64,000 bases of DNA from an uncultured Muribaculaceae bacterium (GTDB taxonomy: Bacteria > Bacteroidota > Bacteroidia > Bacteroidales > Muribaculaceae): contig CAJTMY010000005.1 in assembly GCA_910577355.1 (NCBI GenBank), positions 34,758 through 98,757 of the forward strand. The letters are read 5' to 3'. The notes under the pieces were generated by a model. It was not told the DNA's origin, did no database searches, and saw only the letters and a list, made by a program, of their open reading frames with translations. Numbering within the stretch: the first letter of the stretch is position 1; each line of letters opens with the position of its first letter. Of the stretch, positions 29,547 through 38,292 are shown piece by piece. Both the position numbers and the translations under genes were made by a program.

Positions 29547-29577
29547 CAAATTTAGTGAGAAATCTTGGGGTGGCAAA
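29547..29577 (-). promoter_or_regulatory. Promoter of the VOC gene
   Basis: Minus strand: TTTG (29574-29577), 19 bases, TAAATTTG (29547-29554), both perfect to consensus. Between it and the ATG at 29509 lies a small inverted repeat, GTAGG-CTTA-CCTAC (29517-29530), in the leader; its role is unknown. Confidence 0.8.
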
Positions 29578-29591
29578 AATTCTCACTAAGA

Positions 29592-29999
29592 TTATCGGTA
29601 AAGGATTGTTCGTCCTACCGAGATATTTGTCGAATTCGAGTCTTTGCCGCTGACTCCGTTCACGAAGATGTAATCGTTGATGTCGGCTTCCTTTATTGGG
29701 TTGAATTTCACTTTCAATGTGTTGTCGTCGACCTGTGCGACGGTGAAGCCGGCGCCGCTGTTTCCGATCGTGTATGCTGCGATACAATAATTTGTGCATT
29801 TGAGAGTGATTTCGCCGGTGTAATCAGGTCTGGCGGCGATTGATACCTGATTTACATAATCGGGAGTATAGACAGCCGATACAGAGGCTTTGTCGTAGTC
29901 GGAAAACTCCCATATCATCGGGGCGGGGTCGTCTTCCTTGCATGAGTGGAAAGACAGTGTCGCAATCAGTACGGTTGCGATTAAAATTAGCTTGTTCAT
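29592..29999 (-). CDS. Small lipoprotein, last gene of the sigma-factor operon
   Basis: A 135-residue protein with a lipoprotein signal (MNKLILIATVLIATLSFHSC, Cys20 as lipid site). The rest looks all-beta (VSIAARPDYTGEITLKCTN, NTLKVKFNPIKEADINDYIF), similar in style to small immunoglobulin-like outer-surface domains, but I do not recognise the family. It begins 1 base after the DUF4249 gene ends and is the final gene of the operon, so it is probably a surface partner of the TonB receptor complex (inference). Confidence 0.72.
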   Translation of the reverse strand: MNKLILIATVLIATLSFHSCKEDDPAPMIWEFSDYDKASVSAVYTPDYVNQVSIAARPDYTGEITLKCTNYCIAAYTIGNSGAGFTVAQVDDNTLKVKFNPIKEADINDYIFVNGVSGKDSNSTNISVGRTILYR

Positions 30000-30000
30000 T

Positions 30001-31014
30001 TTATTGTTTGTTTAAAGTTGATTTTAGAAAATCCTTCAGGTCGATGGTGTATTTGGCGGTCGACTGTGCCGCAATTACTCCGGCACCTGTCGAGACATTG
30101 CTGTATCCCCATTTGGATTCCGCAAGTCCGATGTCCGACAGGTCGCCGATTATGCCTTCGTCGACATTCCATTTATAAACAGCCCAATTATAATAGCTTT
30201 GAGAAACTGTTGTAAGGTAGAGATTTATACCACATTCGAGGCGTGATTCATCGTATGTCTCCTCTTTGATGTTGAATGTATTGCCGGTGAAGTTGAGATG
30301 AAGCGTATATGTCTTGCCTTTGAACTGTCGGTCGGTAAAAAATACAAAACCCGAACCTTCGTCGTTGCCCATCACAGTCTCGAATACACCCACATGCTCC
30401 TTGAATATCGGCTCGGCGTCATATTCAAATGTGCCGATATAGAATGAATCGGGGCGAGGGGCGACAAGTTCATCGCCCCAATCATCACTCCATGACGGAT
30501 TGAACCAGTTGTATCCGAAATGATAATAATTGTCTGTCCCCCCAGGGTCGTTGACTTCCATCTCGATATTGAGATTGAATGTAATGTCGGCAAGCATCTG
30601 ATAACGGTAGAAATCTTTGTCGCCCTTCCATATACTTGTTACGGCCGGCGTGACTTTCACCCTACCTATCGGAGTGGCGTATGGCACATTCACCTCAGCC
30701 ATCGCACTGCCGTAGGTAGGGCTCTCCGCGATGATACGGATTTTATCTCCTTCTTTTGGAAGATAATCCTTGCCAACAATTCTCTCGTTGGCGAGTATGG
30801 TGACCTTGGCATCGGTCACATCATGATTGTTTTTGCCTTTCTCATCATTGAATATCCATGTATGCGATACCTTGACCTCAATCGGTTCGCCGGCTGTTAT
30901 AAGCGAGTTGAGGCATAATACGGGTTTGGTATCTATATTCGGATTGAAATCCTCATAGCACCCGGTAATAAGGACTGCCGTCAATATCGGGAGTATGTAT
31001 TTTAGAATTGCCAT
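30001..31014 (-). CDS. DUF4249-family lipoprotein
   Basis: A 337-residue lipoprotein: signal ILPILTAVLITGCYEDFNP with Cys near residue 19. DUF4249 features follow, with a beta-rich body: KPVLCLNSLITAGEPIEVKV, DGDKIRIIAESPTYGSAMAE-like region and VNVPYATPIGRVKVT. Proteins of this family are encoded next to TonB-dependent receptors with an N-terminal STN domain and take the place of SusD in such pairs. The start overlaps the receptor gene by 13 bp. Ligand unknown. Confidence 0.85.
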   Translation of the reverse strand: MAILKYILPILTAVLITGCYEDFNPNIDTKPVLCLNSLITAGEPIEVKVSHTWIFNDEKGKNNHDVTDAKVTILANERIVGKDYLPKEGDKIRIIAESPTYGSAMAEVNVPYATPIGRVKVTPAVTSIWKGDKDFYRYQMLADITFNLNIEMEVNDPGGTDNYYHFGYNWFNPSWSDDWGDELVAPRPDSFYIGTFEYDAEPIFKEHVGVFETVMGNDEGSGFVFFTDRQFKGKTYTLHLNFTGNTFNIKEETYDESRLECGINLYLTTVSQSYYNWAVYKWNVDEGIIGDLSDIGLAESKWGYSNVSTGAGVIAAQSTAKYTIDLKDFLKSTLNKQ

Positions 31015-33416
31015 GTGTATGAAATTGAGGGGATTATCGGTAATAGTTTCACTTTCTGGAATACCGGGCGATTGGAGGTGTTGTTGTATGTGCGTCTTAT
31101 CGCCACGGTGTTCATGTGGCAGTATGCGTTGAACAGGCTGAATGTCCAGTAGCCCCGCTTGTTACGCACCGTGCAGGAAAGGTCAAGACGATGATAGAAC
31201 GGAAGCTGATAGTTGTTGATCCGTGTCTTCAACGGAGTTTCATCATCGGTATAGCTGCTGCCGAAATCGGGCGACTCCCACACCTGCGGCAGAAGCGTGA
31301 AACGGTTGCCCGAATGCCCTGTCCATGCGGCATTGAGGCTTACTCCCTTGCTTATATTCCAGTTAAGAAGGATGTTGATGGAATGGCGGTTGTCGAACCG
31401 CGCCGGAAATGTAAGCCCGTTGTTTTTGTCGGGGAAAGTGCGGTCAGACCAAGCGAGCGAATAGGCAATATGCCCTGAGAGTTTGCCGTACAGTTTCTCG
31501 ATCTTCAGGTCAACACCTTTGGCTGTCCCTTTGCCTGAGCAGAGCTGTGCGTTCCACATCTCGGTAGGCGGTTGCAGATAATATTCGTCGCGGTAATCCA
31601 CCAGATTGCGCATTATCTTGTAATAGCCTTCGGCAGACGCCGCAAAGATTCTGTTATCGGACTGCCAATACACGCCGAGTGAAACCTTGTCGGCATTCTG
31701 CGGCTTGAAATTTCCGGTTATTGGAACCCATTGGTCGGTCGGCAACGACAGATAGGTTTGCGATAGCTGATGCACGTACTGGTTTGTGCGTGCGTATGCG
31801 GCCTTGATAGCCCACCGCTCGTTTGGCCGGTAACTGAGCGACATACGAGGCGCGAGGCCGTAGTTCGTTTTGCCGGCGATATTGAACAGCGACAGGTGCA
31901 GCCCGGCATTGGCGCGGAAGCGATCGCTTATCTTCCAATCGTCTTCGATATAGGTGTTGGCCTCGTTTGCGGTATAAGCCCATGTAGAATCACGGGTGAA
32001 TACCTGCGTCGTGCCTATCATATAGTTGCGGTCGGTTCTTGCAGGAAGGAAAGAATGCAGCGTGTAGCCTCCGCCGAAGCGCACATGGTTGGCATCGCCG
32101 GCTCGCCGGTCGAAATCGGCGCGGAATATCAGGTCGTTGATATTGTTTTTTGTTTTGGTAACGGATCTCGACTCTATGGTACTCTCTGCGGATATCTCTT
32201 TTGACAGCCAGTCATGCGTCATATCTGAAAAATATCGGGTATATGCGGCGGTAAACTCGGCAGTCATCTCCGGTTTGATCTTATAATTCAATCCGGCCTG
32301 CGCCACAAGGTTGCCCCAATGGAAATCGGCCTTATCGTCATCATACCAGCCGCTTTGAGGCTCCTGCTTGTCCGATGACCCGGTCTTGAGAACATCGTTG
32401 CCGAAATATACCGATGCGAAGGCCGTGGCTTTGTTGGAAAATCGGTGTGATACTTTTGCATTGAGATCCATGAATGCATATCGGAATCTTATCTTCTCAT
32501 CGTCGCTTGAAGAATTGACCAAAGCAAGCATAGGTATCGACAGCACATCGAACCATGAACGGCGCAGCGCTACGGAGTAGGTGGTCCGGTACCCGATCGG
32601 GCCGTCGATGTTGAAAGAGCCGGATGTGAGTCCGAGTTTCGCCGAGCCGTGATACCCGTCGGTTGTCCCGTTTTTGGTGCGCACATCAAGGTATGAGGAC
32701 AACCGCCCGTCGTATTTGGCCGGTATTGAGGACTTGAAGAAGTCGATATATCGTATGGTCTCGGCATTGAACGCAGAGAACAGTCCGGCGAAATGGTTGA
32801 CCTGATAGAGGGGCACATTGTCGAGCATATAGAGGTTCTCGTCGGCGTTACCACCGTGAACGTTCATGCCGGCCATGCCTTCCTGTCCCTCCGATATGCC
32901 AGGCTGCATATGCAAAGCTTTTATCACATCGCTCTCGCCGAACATCACCGGAGTGTTGATTATCTCCTTTGCTGTGAGTTTCTTCGCGCCGATTTCGGCA
33001 GTCTCTACCGCCGGGGCTTCGAGGCGCGAGACGGCTATGACCTCCTCAAGCATAAGCGGAGTCTCGTTTGTTTTGGCCGGCAAAGCAATGTTATGCCGGG
33101 ATGATAGTTTTTCCGGTTTCTTCTTTGCGTGACGTTTTTTTGTAAGTATTATGTTCTTTCCTTTTATTTTGTATGCGATGTCCGTATCTTTGAACATATC
33201 CGAAAGGACGTGCTTCAGGGGCTTGTCTTTCGCATTTACCGACACTGTGATATCTTTAAGCAGCTCCGATGAATATACGAAGTTCATACCCGTCTGTTCC
33301 ACAATGTCGCGGAATACCGATGCGGCCGGTTGGTCAACCGCCCTGATTGTGACATTCTGTGCCCGGAGAATTGCGGGCATAAGAAGAATGATTATGAATG
33401 GAATAAACTTTTTCAT
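31002..33416 (-). CDS. TonB-dependent receptor with STN signalling domain
   Basis: An 804-residue outer-membrane receptor. After the signal peptide (about 1-19), residues 24-92 form an STN domain (AASVFRDIVEQTGMNFVYSS and VSVNAKDKPLKHVLSDMF), which in FecA-like receptors contacts the anti-sigma factor. The plug (about 130-250) has SDVIKALHMQPGISEGQEG and VHGGNADENLYMLDNVP. The C-terminal barrel ends in SISYTWQF with a terminal Phe, as outer-membrane barrels do. With sigma factor, anti-sigma and DUF4249 genes around it, this is a transducing receptor. Substrate unknown, possibly an iron complex or a peptide. Confidence 0.9.
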   Translation of the reverse strand: MKKFIPFIIILLMPAILRAQNVTIRAVDQPAASVFRDIVEQTGMNFVYSSELLKDITVSVNAKDKPLKHVLSDMFKDTDIAYKIKGKNIILTKKRHAKKKPEKLSSRHNIALPAKTNETPLMLEEVIAVSRLEAPAVETAEIGAKKLTAKEIINTPVMFGESDVIKALHMQPGISEGQEGMAGMNVHGGNADENLYMLDNVPLYQVNHFAGLFSAFNAETIRYIDFFKSSIPAKYDGRLSSYLDVRTKNGTTDGYHGSAKLGLTSGSFNIDGPIGYRTTYSVALRRSWFDVLSIPMLALVNSSSDDEKIRFRYAFMDLNAKVSHRFSNKATAFASVYFGNDVLKTGSSDKQEPQSGWYDDDKADFHWGNLVAQAGLNYKIKPEMTAEFTAAYTRYFSDMTHDWLSKEISAESTIESRSVTKTKNNINDLIFRADFDRRAGDANHVRFGGGYTLHSFLPARTDRNYMIGTTQVFTRDSTWAYTANEANTYIEDDWKISDRFRANAGLHLSLFNIAGKTNYGLAPRMSLSYRPNERWAIKAAYARTNQYVHQLSQTYLSLPTDQWVPITGNFKPQNADKVSLGVYWQSDNRIFAASAEGYYKIMRNLVDYRDEYYLQPPTEMWNAQLCSGKGTAKGVDLKIEKLYGKLSGHIAYSLAWSDRTFPDKNNGLTFPARFDNRHSINILLNWNISKGVSLNAAWTGHSGNRFTLLPQVWESPDFGSSYTDDETPLKTRINNYQLPFYHRLDLSCTVRNKRGYWTFSLFNAYCHMNTVAIRRTYNNTSNRPVFQKVKLLPIIPSISYTWQF

Positions 33417-33856
33417 TGCTCCGCGACTGTCAGTTCTGTGCCAAGTATCTCGTTGATTGTCTCCACGAGGTCGGTTGCCGTACCTTCATAGTGTAGGGAG
33501 AGCCTGTATTCGGCAGGCGATTCGGGCAATCCCGTCACTTTCACACCGTAGGTATCGTCGATTTTATCCACAACCACATCAAGCGGTGTGTTTTCAAAGT
33601 CTATGACCTTTACCATATTCCTGTCGGCAGCAGGTATTGATATCTCGGTCTGAGGGGATATCGATGTGGCTGTGTTTACCTTGTATATGATAACAGCCGA
33701 GGCGGTAAGGACAACCATCGCGGCAACAGCCGCCGCCACGCGATACCGTCGCCACAGCGATATCGGCAGTATTCCGAGGCGCTTCCATCCGTTGTCGACC
33801 GAGAACCGACCTCTGTGGTATCTCGTTGCGATGAATTCAATATCTTTTTCGTTCAT
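33413..33856 (-). CDS. Short FecR-like anti-sigma factor
   Basis: A 147-residue protein with a cytoplasmic N-terminal helical part (1-42), one membrane helix (about 43-60, VAAAVAAMVVLTASAVIIY) and a C-terminal DUF4974-like domain (about 80-147, VIDFENTPLDVVVDKIDDTY and AEYRLSLHYEGTATDLVETI). Usual FecR proteins of Bacteroidetes are over 300 residues and have a beta-rich FecR domain between the helix and DUF4974; that part is absent here. It should hold the sigma factor at the membrane and respond to the receptor STN domain. Stop overlaps the receptor start by 4 bases. Confidence 0.78.
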   Translation of the reverse strand: MNEKDIEFIATRYHRGRFSVDNGWKRLGILPISLWRRYRVAAAVAAMVVLTASAVIIYKVNTATSISPQTEISIPAADRNMVKVIDFENTPLDVVVDKIDDTYGVKVTGLPESPAEYRLSLHYEGTATDLVETINEILGTELTVAEQ

Positions 33857-33860
33857 GTTA

Positions 33861-34442
33861 TCAGAAATCTATGCCGAGCCGGAATGTGAAATAGACACGA
33901 GTGTGATGCTCCTTACCTACATACTGTATTTCGTAAGAGTCGGGGCCTGTCATTGAGCCTTCGTAATGTTCGGCGGTATATCCGGCTACACTCATACCCA
34001 CACCGAGATTCACGCCCGTCTTGCGACCCCAGTTGAACCGGTAGCCGACCGTAGGAGAGATATATAAGCCACCGCCCTCGGCGATATTGTATCCTAATCG
34101 CAGATCTCCAAATGGGGTGAATCTGCCGAAAAGGAAATCGGCGCGCCCTTGTACGAATACGGGTGCGATCCAGTTGTCGAGTTTGCCGCATCGCTCCATG
34201 CCAAGACCCATACCGACAAAGAACATAGGATTGATCTGATAGCCATGTGATGTCGAGATACCTGTATAAAAAGTATTTTCGCGATAGGAGGCAAGAGTAT
34301 TGTCCAAAGTCCAATAACCGAAGTTTTCTGAGCGCAGGCTGCTGCTCCATTCAACGAAGCCGCGATAGCCGCGCTGTGGTTGTCGCGCCGCCATTGAGGC
34401 CGCCGACAGTAAAAGTGCCGCAATAAGAAATAATTTTTTCAT
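33861..34442 (-). CDS. Outer-membrane beta-barrel protein
   Basis: A 193-residue protein with a signal peptide (MKKLFLIAALLLSAASMAAR) and alternating beta strands typical of a small barrel (GFVEWSSSLRSENFGYWTL, FFVGMGLGMERCG, LYISPTVGYRFNWGRKTGVN), ending RVYFTFRLGIDF with terminal Phe. It sits between the sigma factor gene and the anti-sigma gene. No specific family assigned. Confidence 0.8.
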   Translation of the reverse strand: MKKLFLIAALLLSAASMAARQPQRGYRGFVEWSSSLRSENFGYWTLDNTLASYRENTFYTGISTSHGYQINPMFFVGMGLGMERCGKLDNWIAPVFVQGRADFLFGRFTPFGDLRLGYNIAEGGGLYISPTVGYRFNWGRKTGVNLGVGMSVAGYTAEHYEGSMTGPDSYEIQYVGKEHHTRVYFTFRLGIDF

Positions 34443-34524
34443 GATGTGAATAACGATTGTTCACACCCATGACTGTCGCTTTGCGGAAAGGTCCTATCCG
34501 AAAAAGAAAATTTTTCTAATAATT

Positions 34525-35025
34525 TTACAGGAACGGCAGGAAGAACGGTTTGTGGCCGTCGCGCAGTGCCTCGTGCAGGCGGCTGAAGGCCTTGGTCATC
34601 TGATTCTTTACGGTCTTGACTGATATGCCGAGTTCGTCGGCTATCTCCTCGTTGGAATATCCGTCGCGTTTGCTCATCAGAAATATCTCCCGACATTTCT
34701 CCGGTAATTCATCTATCGCTTTCCAGATTCTCGCGTCGCGCATCGAGGTGTCAATCACATCTTCGCCCACTTCCGGGATGAATTCCTCGCCTACTTTGTT
34801 TTTTCGGTTAGACAGGTAGCTCAGGCATTCGTTGCGTACACATCTATATATGAATGCCTTGAAATTGGATATGTCTGTCCCCGCTTCCAGATGACTCCAT
34901 GTTTTGACAAACGCTTCCTGCACCATATCCTCGGCGACATCGGCATCATCGACAATACGGAGGGCGTACATGCCGAGCGGCAGGTACAACGCCCGAAACC
35001 ATTTTTCAAATTCTGGGACTGTCAT
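34525..35025 (-). CDS. ECF-type RNA polymerase sigma factor
   Basis: A 166-residue sigma-70 factor of the extracytoplasmic-function type. Region 2 has DDADVAEDMVQEAFVKTW and the region 2.3-2.4 core FIYRCVRNECLSYLSNRKN; region 4 has AIDELPEKCREIFLMSKRDG and YSNEEIADELGISVKTVKNQ, the recognition helix. I start at 35025 (MTVPEFEKWF); the longer frame from 35052 runs through a hairpin (35036-35069) that follows the protease gene. It directs transcription, most likely of its own operon, when the FecR-like anti-sigma releases it. Confidence 0.9.
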   Translation of the reverse strand: MTVPEFEKWFRALYLPLGMYALRIVDDADVAEDMVQEAFVKTWSHLEAGTDISNFKAFIYRCVRNECLSYLSNRKNKVGEEFIPEVGEDVIDTSMRDARIWKAIDELPEKCREIFLMSKRDGYSNEEIADELGISVKTVKNQMTKAFSRLHEALRDGHKPFFLPFL

Positions 35026-35035
35026 TGGGATATAA

Positions 35036-35069
35036 AGACATGCGGCAGCCACTGTGCCGCCGCATGTCT
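35036..35069 (-). terminator. Hairpin after the tricorn-type protease gene
   Basis: AGACATGCGGC (35036-35046) and GCCGCATGTCT (35059-35069) form a perfect 11-bp stem. On the minus strand it follows the protease stop at 35083 and is followed by TTATATCC, so termination would be moderate. It overlaps the extended sigma reading frame, which supports the 35025 start. Confidence 0.65.
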
Positions 35070-35082
35070 CTGTCTGTCATGT

Positions 35083-38000
35083 TTATTTCTTTTTGGCGTC
35101 GATTTCCTTGAGCAGCTCCTTCACGGCGGTCTCAAGCTGGGCGTCGCGGCCTTTGACAATTTCGGCGGGATCGTTGGCTACCTTGATATCGGGTTCGAGC
35201 TGGCTGTTCTCGAGGAACGATCCGTCGGGCAGTCGATAGCCTATCACGGGTATGCCGAATATCATGGAGGGGTCGACCATGCGCACCCAGTTTACCGAGG
35301 TCATAGTGCCGGGCACAGGCATGCCGACAAGCTTGCCGAGACCCCGGTGGCTGTATACCCATGGTGTGCCGTGGGCGTTGGAGTAGCAGGGCTCGGCCAT
35401 CACCATTATGGAGGGCTTGTTCCATCGGCGCGAAGGCATGTCGCAGGTTTCCACGCCGCGTATCTCCTGTGTGAAATACTTCTCGCCCGAGAAGAGCACT
35501 TCGATATCCTCGTGCAGGCGGCCGCCGCCGTTCCAGCGTATGTCTATCACCACGCCCTCGCGGTCGTTGTACTTGCCGAGCAGGTCGGAATATACGCGGC
35601 GGAACGATTCGTCGTCCATCGACTCGATGTGCACGTATCCGAGACGTCCGCCCGACAGGCTGTCGACCTGTGCGGCGCGGTTCTTCACCCAACGGTCGTA
35701 GAGAAGGCCGCTCATGCGTCCGCTCGATATGGGCTTGATTGTCTCGTCCCAACGCTCGCCGGTGGCGGGGTCGCGCATCGATACCAATGTGTGCTTGCCG
35801 GCCATGTCGGTGAGCAGCGCAGCCATGTCGGAGGCGGGGGTGACCGCAGTGCCGTTGATGCTCTCCACGATCACACCCGGACGTGCCTTTGACTTGGCGG
35901 TGGCAAACGGCCCCTTGGCCACTACCTCGCTTATTACGAGTCCGTCGCCCTTGTGCGACATATCGTAGAGCAGGCCGAGCGATGCGGTACGGTCGTCCTG
36001 CGACGAGGCACGGCCCGAGTAGCGGCCGCCGGTGTGGCTCACGTTGAGCTCGCCGAGTATCTCGCTGAGCAGTTCGGCAAAGTCGTAGTTGTTGTTGATA
36101 TGCGGCAGGAAGCGGCGGTATGCGGCTGTCATTGCCGGCCAGTCGACGCCGTGCATGTCCTCCACATAGAAGCGGGCGGCTTCCTCGCGGGTCATGAAGT
36201 CGAACATATATGCCCGCTCGGCATCATGGTCGAGCAGCATCGTGGCCGAGTATGTTATGGGCTTGGTCTTGTCGGTCTTTGGATCGAGCTTTTTCATCGA
36301 CGATGAGCCGAGCAGGAAGAACATTTTGTCGTCTTTCGACGAGTCGAAGCGCGGCGATCCGTCAAGGCTGCTAAGCAGCATGTGCTCGTCCTCGCGCGGC
36401 TCGTATTTCCACAACTGTTGGCCGCCTGTGGGGCTGTCCGACAGGTAGTAGAGTGTCTCGCCGTCGGCGGTGAGCACGGCGTCGGTAAGGTAAGTCGACT
36501 GCGGTGTGATGCGCACTATGCGGTCGGTGATGCCGTCGAGTTCCACATTTATGTCTTTCGAGGTATCGGAGTCTTTCTTTTCGTCTTTTTCCTTGTCTTC
36601 GTCATCGGCGAGGGCGAGATCTTCCTTGCTAAGATTCCAACGGTCGTAGGCCTCCTGATTCATGAAGCACAGCATCACGTCCATCTGCGAGCCCCACGAG
36701 GCATGGTTGCGCATGCCGTAGCGCTCCGAGGCAAAGAGCAACGCGTCGCCTCCCATCACCCAGCGCGGCTCGGCGTCGAAGTAGCCGGAGTTGGTGAGGT
36801 TGACCATCTTGCCGTTTGTGGGGTTGATGATGGCGATGTCGCTGTACGGATCGTGCTTGCGGTCGATGATCTCGAGCGCTATCCAGTGCGAGTCGGGGCT
36901 CCATGTATAGTTGAATGCTCCGTCGCGGTGACGGTATGTCGAGCCGTCGGTGAGCTGTTTTACCGCCCCTGTATTCAGATTCATTACAGCAAGTATATTG
37001 CGGTCGAGGATAAACGCCAGATTCTCTCCGTCGGGGCTCGGCTTGGCCACGGTGCGTTCGTGGCCGTCGTTGTCGAATACTGCTTCTTCCTTTATAAGAG
37101 TGGCATGTGCGAAATCGGGCTCGCCCTCCTTGGCCATAGTGGCCTTGTAGATGTTGTAGCGGCCGTCGCGCTCGGAAGTGTAATAAAGAGCCTTGGAATC
37201 GGGCGCCCACGATACATGCTTTTCGGCCTCGGGAGTGGAGGTTATCTGCCTGCTTGTGGGGTATTCCACCGATGTCACGAACACGTTGCCGCGGTATACG
37301 AAGGCGATGCTCTTGCCGTCGGGGCTCGCCACGGCTTCCGACGCGCCTGAGCGCACAGCCATTTTCTCTACATCGGGTGTAGTGTCCTCCACCACGTCGA
37401 TTACGAGCTTTGCAGGTGCAGCGCCGGGTGTTAGCGTGTATATCTCGCCGTCGTATGTGAATGCGAGCTTGCCCGAATTGGCGCGCGATAGAAAGCGCAC
37501 GGGGTGTGTCGCGAAGTCGGTCACGGCCACGGCGTGCTTCGGGTCGCCGAAGGTTGCTTCAAATACGTTCACTGTCTTGCCGTCGCGCTCGCTCAGGAAA
37601 TAGAAGCGGTCATCGCCGGCTGCTACCGGATTGGTATCCTCGCCTCCGCGGGCTGTAAGGTTGGTGTGGCGGCCGTCGGCCGTATACAGCCATATGTCGC
37701 GGGTCACCGACGATGTATGGTGCTTGCGCCATTCGTCCTCAAAACCCTTCACATCCTGATAAAGGAACGACTTGCCGTCGGGCAGCCACGACACAAAGCG
37801 TGCCGGAGTGCCGAGCACCTGCGTCGATGCGCCGCCGCTCACGGGCACACTGTATAGCTGTGTCATGCGGCCCGAAGGGAAAACAGCGCTCTCCACAGGC
37901 GCTTGTATCGCTGCCGAGAACAGTACGGCCGAGCCGTCGGTGGTGAATGCCTCGGGTGTCTCGTTGGCCGAGTTGTATGTGAGACGTGTGGGTGTGCCGC

Positions 38001-38283
38001 CGGCGGCGTCGATCACATATACGTCGAAGTTGCCGTTGCGGTCGCTCGCATATGCGATTTTTGAGCCGTCAGGACTCCATACGGGCACAGATTCATAGTC
38101 GTCGGTAGCTGTGAGGCGGATGGCTTTGCCGCCCGTGGACGGAACGGTGAATATGTCGCCACGGTAGCAGAAGGCGATTTTCGAGCCGTCGGGCGATATC
38201 TTTACGTCGCGCATCCACAGCGGTGTGGCTGCCGATGCCATGGCCGGCATAGCCATAAGGGCGATTAGTGCGATTGGTTTCAT
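35083..38283 (-). CDS. Tricorn-type S41 peptidase
   Basis: A 1066-residue protein with a signal peptide (MKPIALIALMAMPAMASA), two beta-propeller parts built of TolB/tricorn repeats (WMRDVKISPDGSKIAFCYRG, YESVPVWSPDGSKIAYASDR, WAPDSKALYYTSERDGRYNI), a PDZ domain (about 735-830, GVIVESINGTAVTPASDMAA) and a C-terminal S41 peptidase domain. The serine region is CYSNAHGTPWVYSHRG and the strand before it is REGVVIDIRWNGGGRL; a Glu and Asp after it (DGSFLENSQLEPDIKV) complete the family pattern. Such proteins degrade peptides and are thought to act in the periplasm here, given the signal peptide. It lies 9 bp after nfnB. Confidence 0.88.
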   Translation of the reverse strand: MKPIALIALMAMPAMASAATPLWMRDVKISPDGSKIAFCYRGDIFTVPSTGGKAIRLTATDDYESVPVWSPDGSKIAYASDRNGNFDVYVIDAAGGTPTRLTYNSANETPEAFTTDGSAVLFSAAIQAPVESAVFPSGRMTQLYSVPVSGGASTQVLGTPARFVSWLPDGKSFLYQDVKGFEDEWRKHHTSSVTRDIWLYTADGRHTNLTARGGEDTNPVAAGDDRFYFLSERDGKTVNVFEATFGDPKHAVAVTDFATHPVRFLSRANSGKLAFTYDGEIYTLTPGAAPAKLVIDVVEDTTPDVEKMAVRSGASEAVASPDGKSIAFVYRGNVFVTSVEYPTSRQITSTPEAEKHVSWAPDSKALYYTSERDGRYNIYKATMAKEGEPDFAHATLIKEEAVFDNDGHERTVAKPSPDGENLAFILDRNILAVMNLNTGAVKQLTDGSTYRHRDGAFNYTWSPDSHWIALEIIDRKHDPYSDIAIINPTNGKMVNLTNSGYFDAEPRWVMGGDALLFASERYGMRNHASWGSQMDVMLCFMNQEAYDRWNLSKEDLALADDEDKEKDEKKDSDTSKDINVELDGITDRIVRITPQSTYLTDAVLTADGETLYYLSDSPTGGQQLWKYEPREDEHMLLSSLDGSPRFDSSKDDKMFFLLGSSSMKKLDPKTDKTKPITYSATMLLDHDAERAYMFDFMTREEAARFYVEDMHGVDWPAMTAAYRRFLPHINNNYDFAELLSEILGELNVSHTGGRYSGRASSQDDRTASLGLLYDMSHKGDGLVISEVVAKGPFATAKSKARPGVIVESINGTAVTPASDMAALLTDMAGKHTLVSMRDPATGERWDETIKPISSGRMSGLLYDRWVKNRAAQVDSLSGGRLGYVHIESMDDESFRRVYSDLLGKYNDREGVVIDIRWNGGGRLHEDIEVLFSGEKYFTQEIRGVETCDMPSRRWNKPSIMVMAEPCYSNAHGTPWVYSHRGLGKLVGMPVPGTMTSVNWVRMVDPSMIFGIPVIGYRLPDGSFLENSQLEPDIKVANDPAEIVKGRDAQLETAVKELLKEIDAKKK

Positions 38284-38292
38284 GATATCAGG

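Noticed and set aside
34457..34524. AT-rich inverted sequence between sigma and barrel genes (AGAAAATTTTTCT)
   Set aside because: Too short and too AT-rich to support a terminator or operator call.
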